Assembly: GCF_013744875.1 (NCBI RefSeq)
Contig: NZ_CP059399.1
Span: 3,100,001 to 3,164,000 of the forward strand
DNA from: Nocardia huaxiensis
Lineage (GTDB): Bacteria > Actinomycetota > Actinomycetes > Mycobacteriales > Mycobacteriaceae
Reading direction: 5' to 3'
Length of the DNA stretch: 64,000 bases
How positions within the stretch are numbered: position 1 is the stretch's first letter; each line of letters opens with the position of its first letter. This document shows positions 8,532 through 17,230 of this stretch, piece after piece. The notes below the pieces were generated by a model, which saw nothing but the letters and a program-made list of their open reading frames with translations, ran no database searches and was not told where the DNA came from. The translations under genes were made by a program, and so were the position numbers.

Positions 8532-9491
8532 TCAACCGACGGTGATGGGCAGGGTCGGCGCCGCGCCTTCTCCCTTCTTCGCGTCATAGGTCAGCGTGTA
8601 GGCGCCGCGTACCGGGTCGGGGACCACGAACACGACGTAATTCTTGGCGCTGTCGATGGTTTCGTTGCGGTTGAGCAGTTCGTTGATCGGCCCGCGCATA
8701 TCGGCGGTGACCAGCTGCCCGTCCGGGGTCTTCAGGGTGAAGTAGTCATAGAAGACATTCAGCCCGCCATCGGCGATGCCTGATCCTCCAATGATCTTGA
8801 TGTGCAGGGCGAGCTCCATCTTGCCGCGCTCGTCCTCGGTGTAGCTGGGCGTGAGCGTGCCCCCGGTGACCTCGATGGTGGTCTGATCCTGCACCAGTTT
8901 TCCGCTGACCGTCAGCGCACGCGGCTGCACGGTGTCGACCTTCGCGTCGGCTTTCAACGGAATCTTGGTCTGATTGTCGGAGGGCTGTCCGTACACCACC
9001 GTCATGGTGTCGAGCAGGTGTTCCGCATCCGACAGTCTCTGCACCGACGTGGTGACACTCCCTGCGGCAGAACCCTTTCCGGGCACACTCGGATTGTCGA
9101 AACTGGCCCCGCCGTCGATCTCGCCGCCCACCTGCAAATAGCTGCTGCTGTACAGCGTCGCATTATCGGTGGAGGTGTTCTTGTACGTGATATCGATCCG
9201 CACCTTCCCCCCGCCGTATTCGTCCGGCACCACGGTCGCCTTGTCCACCGTGATCTCGAACCCGCTGTAATACCCCGTCTTCCCCACGGTCCGCACCGTG
9301 GACTGCCCGTTCTTCCCACCCGGCTGCTGTCCATCGACCGACGTCCCCGCCACCACCGTAGTGGTCCCGTCCCCGCTGGTCTTGCCAGTGCACGCCGTCG
9401 TCAGCAACGGTGTCACCCCAATGAGCGCCACCGCCCCCACCGCGGTCACAATCCGCCGTTTCCGCCCAACGGAATTCCTATTCGATCGCAC
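8532..9491 (-). CDS. Secreted or lipid-anchored protein of unknown function
   Basis: 319 residues from GTG 9491 (GGGAGG four bases upstream). A basic N-terminus and hydrophobic segment (RKRRIVTAVGAVALIGVTPLL) end in TTAC, a weak lipobox. Residues from about 55 to 180 look like a DUF4352/telokin-like beta-sandwich (YYSGFEITVDKATVVPD, KVRIDITYKNTS). A second sandwich-like half follows (LTVSGKLVQDQTTIEVTGG, GKMELALHIKII). It probably sits on the outer face of the membrane. Function unknown. Confidence 0.65.
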   Translation of the reverse strand: MRSNRNSVGRKRRIVTAVGAVALIGVTPLLTTACTGKTSGDGTTTVVAGTSVDGQQPGGKNGQSTVRTVGKTGYYSGFEITVDKATVVPDEYGGGKVRIDITYKNTSTDNATLYSSSYLQVGGEIDGGASFDNPSVPGKGSAAGSVTTSVQRLSDAEHLLDTMTVVYGQPSDNQTKIPLKADAKVDTVQPRALTVSGKLVQDQTTIEVTGGTLTPSYTEDERGKMELALHIKIIGGSGIADGGLNVFYDYFTLKTPDGQLVTADMRGPINELLNRNETIDSAKNYVVFVVPDPVRGAYTLTYDAKKGEGAAPTLPITVG

Positions 9492-9782
9492 GCTGCCTCC
9501 CAACAGATTCGCAATCCCAGTGCGCGCACGCCCGGACCCCCGAGCGCATGTTTCGCACTGAAATCTTGCACGCGCGCCGACACGTTAACCAGATGATCGT
9601 GCACGCGCGATTGGCTATATTCGCAATGCGGCAGTGACGAGCGTGACGAACTCCGAGCCGCTCGGCCGGTCACCGAATGCGACGACCGTCAGAGGCAGCC
9701 GATTCGGCTGTGAAGGTGTGGTGGCACCGCGACTTCCCGATCGCCCACACCTCCCGGGGCAACTACTCAGGAGGTGGATTCG

Positions 9783-10725
9783 ATGACACGTACTCTCTGC
9801 GCGGAATTGGCCGCCGCACATGCAGCGCGACCGGACGGGTCGGTGACGGTCGAGGGGTGGGTACACCGGCGGCGACAGTTGTCCGGATCGACGTTCGTGG
9901 TGGTGCGGGACAGGTCCGGCACGGCGCAGGTGGTGGCCACGGAAGACGCTGTCCGGCAGCGGATTTCGGAGCTCCCGGAGGAGACGGTGGTACGGGTTTC
10001 CGGCCGGTTGACCGCCAACGTCCAAGCACCCGGCGGCATCGAGATCGTCGACCCGGAGATTCGGCCGTTGAGTGCGCCATCGCTCCCGACACCCGTCGAA
10101 TTATGGCGGCCCGCACTGAAAACCGGCCTGCCGACGCTGCTCGACCACGCCGCGCTCACCTGGCGACACCCTCGCCGCCATGCTCGACCGGGTGCGGGCC
10201 GTGGCGGGCGCGGCGGTGAAGCTCGCCGGAGCGGAGCTTCCGGTAGTGCCTGAACACATTCCGGTGTTGCACTTCTCGGACGCCCTCGAACTGGTGGGCG
10301 CGCCCGCGGAGGAGCCCGACCTGGCCCCGGAACACGAACGCGCCCTGAGTAAATGGGCCAAAACAGAATTCGGCTCCGATTTCCTCGCGGTCGAGGGCTA
10401 CCCGGCGGCCAAGCGGCCGTTCTACACCCACCCCCAACCCGGCGACCCGCGCTGGACCAACTCCTTCGACCTCCTCTTCCGTGGCCTCGAACTGGTCACC
10501 GGCGGCCAATGCCTGCACAACTACGCCGACTACCGCACCGCCCTGGCCGCGCGCGGCGAGGACCCGGCGCGGTACGAGGCGTACCTGGAGGCCATGAGTC
10601 ACGGCATGCCCCCGCACGGCGGCTTCGCAATCGGGTTGGAGCGCTGGGTATCCCGTCTGGTCGGCGCGGAGAACATTCGCTCGGTCACGCTCTTTCCCCG
10701 CGACCTCCATCGCGTCCGGCCCTGA
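9783..10725 (+). pseudogene. Archaeal-type aspartyl-tRNA synthetase, internally deleted
   Basis: A strong ribosome binding site (AGGAGGTGG) precedes ATG 9783. The first 125 or so codons encode the OB-fold anticodon-binding domain (SVTVEGWVHRRRQLSG to LLDHAALTWRHP). Near 10160-10175 the sequence jumps into a different frame and continues as the class II catalytic C-terminus (VPVLHFSDALELVG, YPAAKRPFYTH, GGQCLHNY, GGFAIGLERWVSRL). The middle of the catalytic domain, including motifs 1 and 2, is missing, so a deletion of a few hundred bases plus a frameshift has killed the gene. A sequencing error alone cannot explain the missing motifs. The C-terminal piece could start at ATG 10180 but could not aminoacylate. 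Confidence 0.8.
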
Positions 10726-10763
10726 ATCCCGGTACGGCCGAACCAAGTTCAGCGCAGCGGGAC

Positions 10764-10792
10764 GACCCCGCCCGGCACTGCCGGGCGGGGTC
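10764..10792 (+). terminator. GC-rich hairpin after the broken synthetase gene
   Basis: A 13-bp stem: ACCCCGCCCGGC pairs with GCCGGGCGGGGT, plus one outer G-C pair, with an ACT loop at 10777-10779. It lies about 40 bases after the stop of the AspRS remnant. The poor U-tract is typical of actinobacterial terminators. Confidence 0.7.
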
Positions 10793-10809
10793 TCGTAGCC
10801 GCCGCGAAA

Positions 10810-10866
10810 TTACTTGGCGGGGTTGGGCATCGGGGAATTGATCGTCGTGAAGTAGCGGGTCACGGC
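10810..10866 (-). pseudogene. C-terminal remnant of a secreted-protein paralogue
   Basis: On the minus strand the sequence before the TAA at 10810-10812 encodes AVTRYFTTINSPMPNPAK. The intact secreted protein at 18730-19401 ends AVQYFTTVNSPFPGK at the same position relative to its stop. The match is short and no signal peptide or upstream domain is found here, so this is probably a decayed 3' end of a paralogous gene. Confidence 0.45.
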
Positions 10867-10947
10867 CAAGGTTGCTCTGACCGGGGTGAATGGTGATTGG
10901 TTTGTAGTGCCACCGGTTGATTGACCGGCTGTCAACTTTCGAAAGCA

Positions 10948-10974
10948 GGGGAAATGATCTGACCTGCGGAAACA
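10948..10974 (+). repeat. Left copy of an inverted 27-bp repeat
   Basis: This 27-base segment matches the reverse complement of 18713-18739 at 25 of 27 positions; the differences are one T/C and one C/G. Its GGGGAAATGATC end faces outward, as in terminal inverted repeats. It lies just outside the TetR gene that starts the oxidative operon block. Confidence 0.7.
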
Positions 10975-10996
10975 AGGTGAATCGCTGAAGTCGATT

Positions 10997-11635
10997 TCAG
11001 GGCGTGGCCACGCTGGGCGATTCGAAGTGTTCGGTGATGATGGTGCGGGCGAAGGCGATCAGGCGCTGGCGGGTGAAGATTTCGGGTTCGGAGAGCAGCA
11101 TGCGCCCGGCTTCCCAGGCGAGGGTGAAGATGACCCGGGCGGTCATCTCGATGTCCGTGCCGGGCGGGACGGGGGCGTGGCGCAGGTAGTCCTCGAACAG
11201 TTCGGTGGCTGCCTTGCGCTGTTTCTCGATGCGGCGGCGGAATGTTGGGGTGGAGCTGTCGACCAGGCTGAAGGCGGCACGCCAACGGTTTGGGGCCTCG
11301 AGGACCGCGGTGAGGAAGCCGTCGAAGTATTCCAGGATGGCGGTCCCCGGATTGTCAGATGCCTGGAGTGTTGTCAGTACCGGCAGTAGCTGTGTGAGCG
11401 CACCGGCGGTTTCGCGGTCGAGCGAGGCGCGCAGCATGTCGTCGGCGTCGGTGAACACGCTGTAGACGACCGGGCGGGTGACGCCGACCTCGCGGGCCAC
11501 GGTGTCCATCGACACTTTGTGCACACCCTGCTCGACGATAATTTTCAGGACCGCGTCCAGTAGTTGATCGCGCCGTTCCTCGGGGGGCATGCGCGGTGCG
11601 TAGGCCTTGCCGCGTCGTACCGGGGTGCTGGTCAC
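10997..11635 (-). CDS. TetR-family regulator of the oxidative operon
   Basis: 212 residues from GTG 11635, chosen because GAGGAGG lies 7 bases upstream; the open frame extends further upstream without a signal. The N-terminal helix-turn-helix reads LLDAVLKIIVEQGVHKVSMDTVAREVGVTRPVVYSVFTD. The C-terminal ligand domain contains LEYFDGFLTAVLEAPNRWRAAF. The gene is divergent from the monooxygenase gene. The gap between them contains two tandem palindromes, so it very probably represses the six-gene operon and itself until a ligand binds. Confidence 0.88.
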   Translation of the reverse strand: MTSTPVRRGKAYAPRMPPEERRDQLLDAVLKIIVEQGVHKVSMDTVAREVGVTRPVVYSVFTDADDMLRASLDRETAGALTQLLPVLTTLQASDNPGTAILEYFDGFLTAVLEAPNRWRAAFSLVDSSTPTFRRRIEKQRKAATELFEDYLRHAPVPPGTDIEMTARVIFTLAWEAGRMLLSEPEIFTRQRLIAFARTIITEHFESPSVATP

Positions 11636-11682
11636 GCTGCGTCCTCCTCTAATGTCGCTGCCTTGCGGCGAGCCCTGCCTGC

Positions 11683-11740
11683 TTGACATTCGACCGTGCA
11701 GCGCAAATACTACACTCAATGTAGCTACAAAGACTGTAGC
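11683..11740 (+). promoter_or_regulatory. Promoter and tandem palindromic operators of the oxidative operon
   Basis: A perfect -35 TTGACA (11683-11688) is followed 17 bases later by AATACT (11706-11711). Two palindromes overlap the predicted start site: CTACA-N5-TGTAG (11710-11724) and GCTACA-N5-TGTAGC (11724-11740). They share one base and their centres are 15 bp apart. The layout fits co-operative TetR binding that blocks RNA polymerase. GAGGAGG follows just before ATG 11757. Confidence 0.75.
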
Positions 11741-11756
11741 TTTTGAGGAGGTCGCA

Positions 11757-13175
11757 ATGACGCGCCGTTACTGCATCATCGGGGCTGGTTACACCGGGTT
11801 GGCGGTGGCGAAGGCCTATGCGGATCTGGGTTTGGACTACGACCACATCGAGGCCACCGACGCCATCGGCGGCAACTGGTCGCACGGGGTGTACGACTCC
11901 ACATACCTGATCAGTTCCAAGGGCGTCACCGAGTACCCCGACTACCCGATGCCGCGTGACTATCCGGACTTCCCCAGCGCGGGCCAGATGCGCGACTATC
12001 TGCGCGCGTTCGCCGCCGAGTTCGGCCTCGCGCAACGCATCGAATTCGGCACGCTGGTGACCGATGTCGCGCCACTGGATGATTCGGGCCTGGCGGGCTG
12101 GCGGGTCGAATTCGCGAGCGGCGAGGCACGCGAGTACGCCGGTGTCGTGGTCGCCAACGGGCACTACTGGGACGTCAATATCCCCTCGTACCCGGGCGAA
12201 TTCACCGGCAAGCAGATTCACTCCAAGAACTACAAGCGGCCCGCTGACCTGGACGGCACCCGGGTGCTCGTGGTCGGTGCCGGGAACTCCGGTTGTGACC
12301 TGGCGGTGGAGGCGGCGGTGACCTTCGGAAACGCGGAGATTTCGCTGCGCCGCAGCTACTGGTTCATCCCCAAATACGTGCTGGGCATTCCGAGCGGAAC
12401 ATTCGATGTCGGTTCGGTGCCGGTACCGAAAATGGTGCAGGAGGCCGTGTTTCGCTCGATCGTCGCCCTCGGCATGGGCAGCTACAAGAGTTTCGGGCTC
12501 CAGAAGCCCAAGCATCGGATCTTTGACCAAGATCTGGTGGTCAACCAGCAGCTGCCGTATTTCCTCAAGCACGGCCGAATCGCCGTACGCCCGGAGATCG
12601 CGCGATTCGACGGGCGCACAGTACATTTCGTCGACGGCACCAGCGGTGAATACGACACCATCGTGTGGGCGACCGGCTTCAAGACCACCTTTCCGTTCTT
12701 GCGCGAGGGACTGCTCGAGTGGGACAACGGCCAGCCCCGGCTGGTGTCACATACCTTCGCCCCGGGCCTGGCCAACCTGTTCTTCGCCGGACTGGTCGCC
12801 CCGCGTTCGGGCGCGGGCATGCTGCTGATGAACTCCTCGCGGCTGCTCGCCGAGGTCGCACTGCTGCAACAGCGTCTGCGCACTCCGGTCGGCGATCTCT
12901 ACGCGCGCGTGTCCAAGCCGTCCAGTGAAATCCTCGCGGGCGGACCGGATTTGCGCTGGGAGGCGTTGCGCGGTCGGTGGCTGGTGCGCACCATGGCTCA
13001 GCTGTCCACGCTCCGCATGCTGCTGTCGGACACTCCGGCCGAGGCCCGCGTCGCCGGCGATGTCGAAGAGTCACGGCGGGACTCGACGCCGAGCCCGATG
13101 AACTCGATCACGCCGCGCGCTCTGCCTGGCACCGTGCTACGGCCGATTCTCGCCGTCGCCCGCCGAATCGCCTGA
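11757..13175 (+). CDS. Flavin-containing monooxygenase (FMO/Baeyer-Villiger-like)
   Basis: 472 residues. FAD-binding Rossmann motif IIGAGYTGLA at residues 7-16; NADPH motif VVGAGNSGCDLA near residue 173; FMO-type fingerprint YPGEFTGKQIHSKNY between them; WATGFK near residue 304. It should oxygenate a soft nucleophile or insert oxygen next to a ketone, using NADPH and O2. ATG 11757 has GAGGAGG upstream; the open frame extends to 11607 but passes through the promoter. It is the first gene of a six-gene run with an OYE-type reductase, SDR, decarboxylase-like protein, MBL hydrolase and P450, which suggests stepwise oxidation of a cyclic or terpenoid-like compound. Confidence 0.88.
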   Translation: MTRRYCIIGAGYTGLAVAKAYADLGLDYDHIEATDAIGGNWSHGVYDSTYLISSKGVTEYPDYPMPRDYPDFPSAGQMRDYLRAFAAEFGLAQRIEFGTLVTDVAPLDDSGLAGWRVEFASGEAREYAGVVVANGHYWDVNIPSYPGEFTGKQIHSKNYKRPADLDGTRVLVVGAGNSGCDLAVEAAVTFGNAEISLRRSYWFIPKYVLGIPSGTFDVGSVPVPKMVQEAVFRSIVALGMGSYKSFGLQKPKHRIFDQDLVVNQQLPYFLKHGRIAVRPEIARFDGRTVHFVDGTSGEYDTIVWATGFKTTFPFLREGLLEWDNGQPRLVSHTFAPGLANLFFAGLVAPRSGAGMLLMNSSRLLAEVALLQQRLRTPVGDLYARVSKPSSEILAGGPDLRWEALRGRWLVRTMAQLSTLRMLLSDTPAEARVAGDVEESRRDSTPSPMNSITPRALPGTVLRPILAVARRIA

Positions 13176-13209
13176 CAGCAAATTCCCTCCGCGCCGATAG
13201 GAGTCCGCA

Positions 13210-14454
13210 ATGCCCCCCAAGAACCGCGCACAGCGCACCGTTGCCGTCGGCAGCCCACTGACCTTGCCGTGCGGCGTGACCCTGCCCAACCGAATCGCCA
13301 AGGCCGCCATGAGTGAACAACTCGGCGAGATCAACGGCGCGCCCAGCCAGACCTTGACCCGGCTCTACAGTGCCTGGGGTCGTGGTGGGGCCGGGTTGCT
13401 CATTACCGGCAATGTCATGATCGACCGCCGCGCCTACGTCGAACCACGCAATGTGACCCTCGAAGACGACCGGCATCTCGAGGCCGTAAGCAATTGGGCG
13501 CGAGCGGGTTCGCGCGCGGGCGCGGCGATGGTCATGCAGATCAACCATCCGGGACGAGTCGCGGTCGGCCCGCTCAACCGGCGTCCGGTCGGACCGTCGG
13601 CTTTGCGTCCCCAGGTGATCGGCTACAACCTGCGCAAGCCGCGAGCGCTCTCGCTCGATGACATCGCCGATCTGCGCCGCCGCTACGCGCGGACCGCGGA
13701 ACTGGCCGTGGCCGCCGGGTTCGCGGGTGTGCAGGTGCATGCCGCGCACGGGTATCTGCTGTCGCAGTTCCTGTCCCCGCTGGCCAACCAGCGCGAGGAC
13801 CGGTACGGCGTCAGCCCGGAAAACCGCCGTCGCCTGCTGCTCGAGGTCATCGCGGACGTGCGCGCGGCCATCGGTCCCCACGCTGTGCTCTCGGTCAAGC
13901 TCAACTCGGCCGACTTCGAACGCAGAGGACTCGAAGAAGACGAATCACTCGATGTCGCGCTGGCATTGGAGCAGGCCGGGATCGACCTGCTGGAGATCTC
14001 CGGCGGTAATTACGAAGCTCCGGCCATGACCGGGGTGGTGCAGGACAGTACTCGCGAACGCGAGGCGTACTTCCTGCGCTACGCGCAGAATCTGCGCGCC
14101 CGCTCGGCGATGCCGCTCATGCTGACCGGCGGCATCCGCACCCTCGACTTCATGAACGAGGTGCTCGCCCAGGGCGCGGTCGATGTGATCGGGTTGGGTC
14201 GCCCCTTCGCCGTGCGGCCCGAAATCGCGGCGGAGTTGCTCGCCGGCACCCGGGAGCCGGAACTCCTGCCCACCGCACCGCGTATCGCGCTGCCCGGGGT
14301 GGATCCGATCAACTCCTATCTCCAGCTCGCCTGGCACGCAGCGAATTTCCGCAGTATCGCCGCGGGGGATAAGCAGGTGAGCGGCCCCGGTGCGGTCCGC
14401 ACCCTGGCGGCCGCGGGGACCACCATGACCGTCCGTGCTCTCACTCAGTTCTGA
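13210..14454 (+). CDS. NADH:flavin oxidoreductase, Old Yellow Enzyme family
   Basis: 414 residues. FMN-dependent TIM barrel with the expected blocks: LPNRIAKAAMSEQLGE, MQINHPGRVA, the His-x-x-His-type HAAHGYLLSQFLSPLANQRED (active-site Tyr included), LMLTGGIRT and VIGLGRPFAVRPE. Such enzymes reduce activated C=C bonds (enones, dienoyl-CoA). No C-terminal Fe-S/FAD domain of the larger 2,4-dienoyl-CoA reductases is present. ATG 13210 is preceded by GGAGTCCGCA, 34 bases after the monooxygenase stop, in the same operon. Confidence 0.88.
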   Translation: MPPKNRAQRTVAVGSPLTLPCGVTLPNRIAKAAMSEQLGEINGAPSQTLTRLYSAWGRGGAGLLITGNVMIDRRAYVEPRNVTLEDDRHLEAVSNWARAGSRAGAAMVMQINHPGRVAVGPLNRRPVGPSALRPQVIGYNLRKPRALSLDDIADLRRRYARTAELAVAAGFAGVQVHAAHGYLLSQFLSPLANQREDRYGVSPENRRRLLLEVIADVRAAIGPHAVLSVKLNSADFERRGLEEDESLDVALALEQAGIDLLEISGGNYEAPAMTGVVQDSTREREAYFLRYAQNLRARSAMPLMLTGGIRTLDFMNEVLAQGAVDVIGLGRPFAVRPEIAAELLAGTREPELLPTAPRIALPGVDPINSYLQLAWHAANFRSIAAGDKQVSGPGAVRTLAAAGTTMTVRALTQF

Positions 14455-14470
14455 TCGCCGAGGAGCCATC

Positions 14471-15271
14471 ATGAGTCTTCCCACTCCCACCCCCGTAGCG
14501 CGGGCCGTCGTCACCGGAGCGTCCTCCGGTATCGGCGTCGCGCTCGCCGAAGGTCTTGCCCGGCGAGGATATTCGCTGATTCTGGTCGCTCGTCGCGAAG
14601 ACCGCCTGCGCGATCTGGCCGCGGAACTGAACGCCCGCCACGGGGTCGAGGCCGAGATCCGGGCCGTCGACCTGTCCGATCGCGATGAGCGTGGAAAATT
14701 GTGCGAGGAACTCGCCGGTCGCGATATCGCCGTGCTCTGCAACAACGCCGGTTTCGCCACCTACGGTGAATTGGCTGTCGCCAACCCGGGCCGGGAGCGG
14801 CAGCAGGTCGAGTTGAATGCCGTTGCGGTGCACGACCTCACCCTCGCGGTACTGCCCGGCATGATCGACCGGCGGGCAGGGGCGATCCTGATCACCGGGT
14901 CGACGGCGGGCAATCAGCCCGGCCCGAACAATGCCACCTACGCCGCGTCCAAGGCGTTCGCCAACACCCTGGCCGAATCGCTGCACGGTGAACTGGCCGG
15001 AACCGGTGTGCAGTGCACGCTGCTCGCGCCCGGCCCGGTCCGCACCGAATACGCCGAGACCGCCGAAGTCCCGAACCTGGACCGCATGGTGCCCGGCCCG
15101 CTGTGGGTCAGTGCGGAACAGGCTGCGGCGGAGGCGATCGCGGGTATGGCCGCGGGTCGCCGCCGTGTGGTCCCGGGGGTTTTCGCCAAGGTGCAGACCG
15201 TCGGCGGCCAGTACACCCCGCGCGGGTTGGTCGGGCCGATCCTGCGCACCGTTTATCGAAAGGTCAAGTGA
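14471..15271 (+). CDS. Short-chain dehydrogenase/reductase
   Basis: 266 residues from ATG 14471 (GAGGAGCC upstream). Classical SDR features: cofactor motif VVTGASSGIGVALAEGLARR near the N-terminus, CNNAGFATYG, ITGSTAGNQ with the catalytic Ser, and YAASKAFANTLAESL (Tyr-x-x-x-Lys). The Arg after the first strand (VARREDR) suggests NADP(H). It probably interconverts an alcohol and ketone in the pathway encoded by this operon. The stop is one base from the next start. Confidence 0.9.
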   Translation: MSLPTPTPVARAVVTGASSGIGVALAEGLARRGYSLILVARREDRLRDLAAELNARHGVEAEIRAVDLSDRDERGKLCEELAGRDIAVLCNNAGFATYGELAVANPGRERQQVELNAVAVHDLTLAVLPGMIDRRAGAILITGSTAGNQPGPNNATYAASKAFANTLAESLHGELAGTGVQCTLLAPGPVRTEYAETAEVPNLDRMVPGPLWVSAEQAAAEAIAGMAAGRRRVVPGVFAKVQTVGGQYTPRGLVGPILRTVYRKVK

Positions 15272-15272
15272 C

Positions 15273-16052
15273 ATGGGCTGGGAACCTGCCATTCGCACCG
15301 TCGGCCGCTCGCTCGGCGCGGATCTGCGCCGCGTGCTGGCGCTGGGCGATCCGCGCCGCAGTCTCTACCGCGACGCCCATTACTTCAGTGCCACCGTCGA
15401 AATCGACCCCGAGCGCATGAAACAGTGGCTGCCCGCCGGGGTCCAGCTGGCCGAACCGGCCCGTGCGGACCTGTTCACCGCGTGCTTCCCGGACAACAAT
15501 TTCGAATCCCCGGGGTACCACGAAGCCGGACTGTTCGTGCACATCAAGACGTTGCAGGGCACCGGAATCCACTGCCCGTGGATGATTCTCGATGATGACG
15601 TGGCCCTCATCATCGGCCGCGAACTGCTCGGCTATCCGAAGAAGCTGGGCGAGGTCGAGTGGACCGTCACCGACACCGAGATCCGCGCCGAGGCCACCCG
15701 CCGCGGGCACAAACTGCTCACCATGGGCGGACGACTCGGCGAGGCCGTCGCCGACCCGCCGCCGATCCTGGCCCGCCCGCATCGCAATATCGTCGGCCTC
15801 GCCGGTATCTTCCCGTCCTGGCTGGTGGGCTTCACCCCGCGCGAGAGTGTGATCGAGGTGCGGCGGATCGAAGACTTCACCTTGGAAGTCCATGGCTCCG
15901 AACGCGACCCGCTCGACCAGATGGGCATCGGCCGGGTCATCGAGGCCCGGCTGCACCGGGTCGACCTACTGGGCGTGTGGGTGCCCCCGATTCCCTTGCG
16001 CCCGTTGACTCCGCTGTTCGCCATGACGCACGCCCGGCCCCGCGTCCTATGA
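15273..16052 (+). CDS. Acetoacetate decarboxylase-family protein
   Basis: 259 residues from ATG 15273. The hallmark IIGRELLGYPKKLGEVEWTV places Lys123-Lys124 at the Schiff-base lysine pair of acetoacetate decarboxylase, whose pKa is tuned by the neighbouring Lys. The family also includes aldolase/dehydratase-like enzymes on other beta-keto acids, and the ring-linked substrate implied by the neighbours is more likely than acetoacetate itself. The longer open frame upstream lies inside the SDR gene and is not used. Translation is probably coupled to the SDR gene. Confidence 0.8.
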   Translation: MGWEPAIRTVGRSLGADLRRVLALGDPRRSLYRDAHYFSATVEIDPERMKQWLPAGVQLAEPARADLFTACFPDNNFESPGYHEAGLFVHIKTLQGTGIHCPWMILDDDVALIIGRELLGYPKKLGEVEWTVTDTEIRAEATRRGHKLLTMGGRLGEAVADPPPILARPHRNIVGLAGIFPSWLVGFTPRESVIEVRRIEDFTLEVHGSERDPLDQMGIGRVIEARLHRVDLLGVWVPPIPLRPLTPLFAMTHARPRVL

Positions 16053-16089
16053 CCGACACGCTCCCGACCGCGCCCGCCAGGAGGTCCGC

Positions 16090-17214
16090 ATGAGCATCGC
16101 CGAACGCCTCACCACCGCGCCGATCGCCATCCCGCGACCGGCCACCACCGCACGCTTCACTCGTATCGACGCCTTCGACAAGGCGCTCATCGCACCCGGT
16201 GGTTTCGGTCCGCGACTGCGCGCCTGCCGTACGGCCGCACTGGATTTCCGCAGGGAGTTCGCCGCGACCGGCCGCCCGGACTCGGTGCGCACCCATGACC
16301 TGATCTCGCTGCCGTACCCGACCCGCTACGGGTTGTTCCGGGCCGCGATCAGCCCCACCCCGTTCCTCACCATCAGCAACCGCATGCTGATCGTGCGCTG
16401 GACGGAAACCGACGGCACCCCGCGCACCCTGCTGTTCGAACCCAGCGATCACGAACTCGACTCCTACACACCGTATTTCGCCGAACTCGAGCGACTTACC
16501 CCGGGACCGCTGCGTGGGCTGTTCGTGACCGAGCACTCCGATGTGCTGACCGCCTGCCGCCGGGCGGGCGTCGATCCGGCCGAGGTCGACTACCTCGCCT
16601 TCGATCACCTGCATACCCAGGACGTGCGACGCTGGCTCGGCACCACCCGACCGCAACCCGACATCAGCCCGGATCGTCCGGTGCCAGCGGCCTTCCCGAA
16701 CGCGAAGCTGCTGGCTCAGCGCGATGAGCTGGAGGCCATGGCCGATCTACATCCCTTCCAGCGGCCCTGGTATCAGCCCACCACCTTCGTCGACCTGCCG
16801 CCGGAGAAGATCCTGCCGCTGGACGGCAGCGTGCTGCTCGGCCCCGGCGTCGCACTGATCACCACACCCGGCCACGCCATGGGCAACCAATCGCTGGTAC
16901 TCAATACCGACACCGGCATCTGGGCCATCAGCGAAAACGCCATCGCCACCGAATGCCTCACCCCGGAGAACTCCCGCATCCCGGGCCTGGCGCACGCGGC
17001 GAAGAACTGGGGACACGAGGTCATCCTGAACGCGAACACCATCGAGACCACCTACGAGCAATACAACTCGCTCATCATCGAGAAGACCATTGCCGATGTG
17101 TCCCAGCAGGATTCACGCTACCTGCAGTTCTTTCCGTCCAGTGAGCTGACCGGCGCGCTGCTCAACCCCGGCACCTCACCCAGCTTCGCCCACCGCGCTA
17201 TCCGGCACGGCTGA
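16090..17214 (+). CDS. Metallo-beta-lactamase-fold hydrolase
   Basis: 374 residues, GAGG before ATG 16090. Metal motif FDHLHTQD (His173, His175 and Asp178, a variant of HxHxDH) and TTPGHAMGNQSLVLN, the second-half motif. The insert between them is longer than in small MBL lactonases. The likely role is hydrolysis of an ester or lactone formed by the upstream monooxygenase; a Baeyer-Villiger product followed by a lactonase would fit. That pairing is an inference from gene order. Confidence 0.75.
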   Translation: MSIAERLTTAPIAIPRPATTARFTRIDAFDKALIAPGGFGPRLRACRTAALDFRREFAATGRPDSVRTHDLISLPYPTRYGLFRAAISPTPFLTISNRMLIVRWTETDGTPRTLLFEPSDHELDSYTPYFAELERLTPGPLRGLFVTEHSDVLTACRRAGVDPAEVDYLAFDHLHTQDVRRWLGTTRPQPDISPDRPVPAAFPNAKLLAQRDELEAMADLHPFQRPWYQPTTFVDLPPEKILPLDGSVLLGPGVALITTPGHAMGNQSLVLNTDTGIWAISENAIATECLTPENSRIPGLAHAAKNWGHEVILNANTIETTYEQYNSLIIEKTIADVSQQDSRYLQFFPSSELTGALLNPGTSPSFAHRAIRHG

Positions 17215-17230
17215 CGTTCCCGGAGGCACC

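Noticed and set aside
9634..9786. 51-codon GTG frame ending on the AspRS start (ATGA overlap)
   Set aside because: It has a possible TATATT -10 upstream, but composition is Arg/Pro-rich, there is no ribosome binding site and no motif; the coupling is probably chance.
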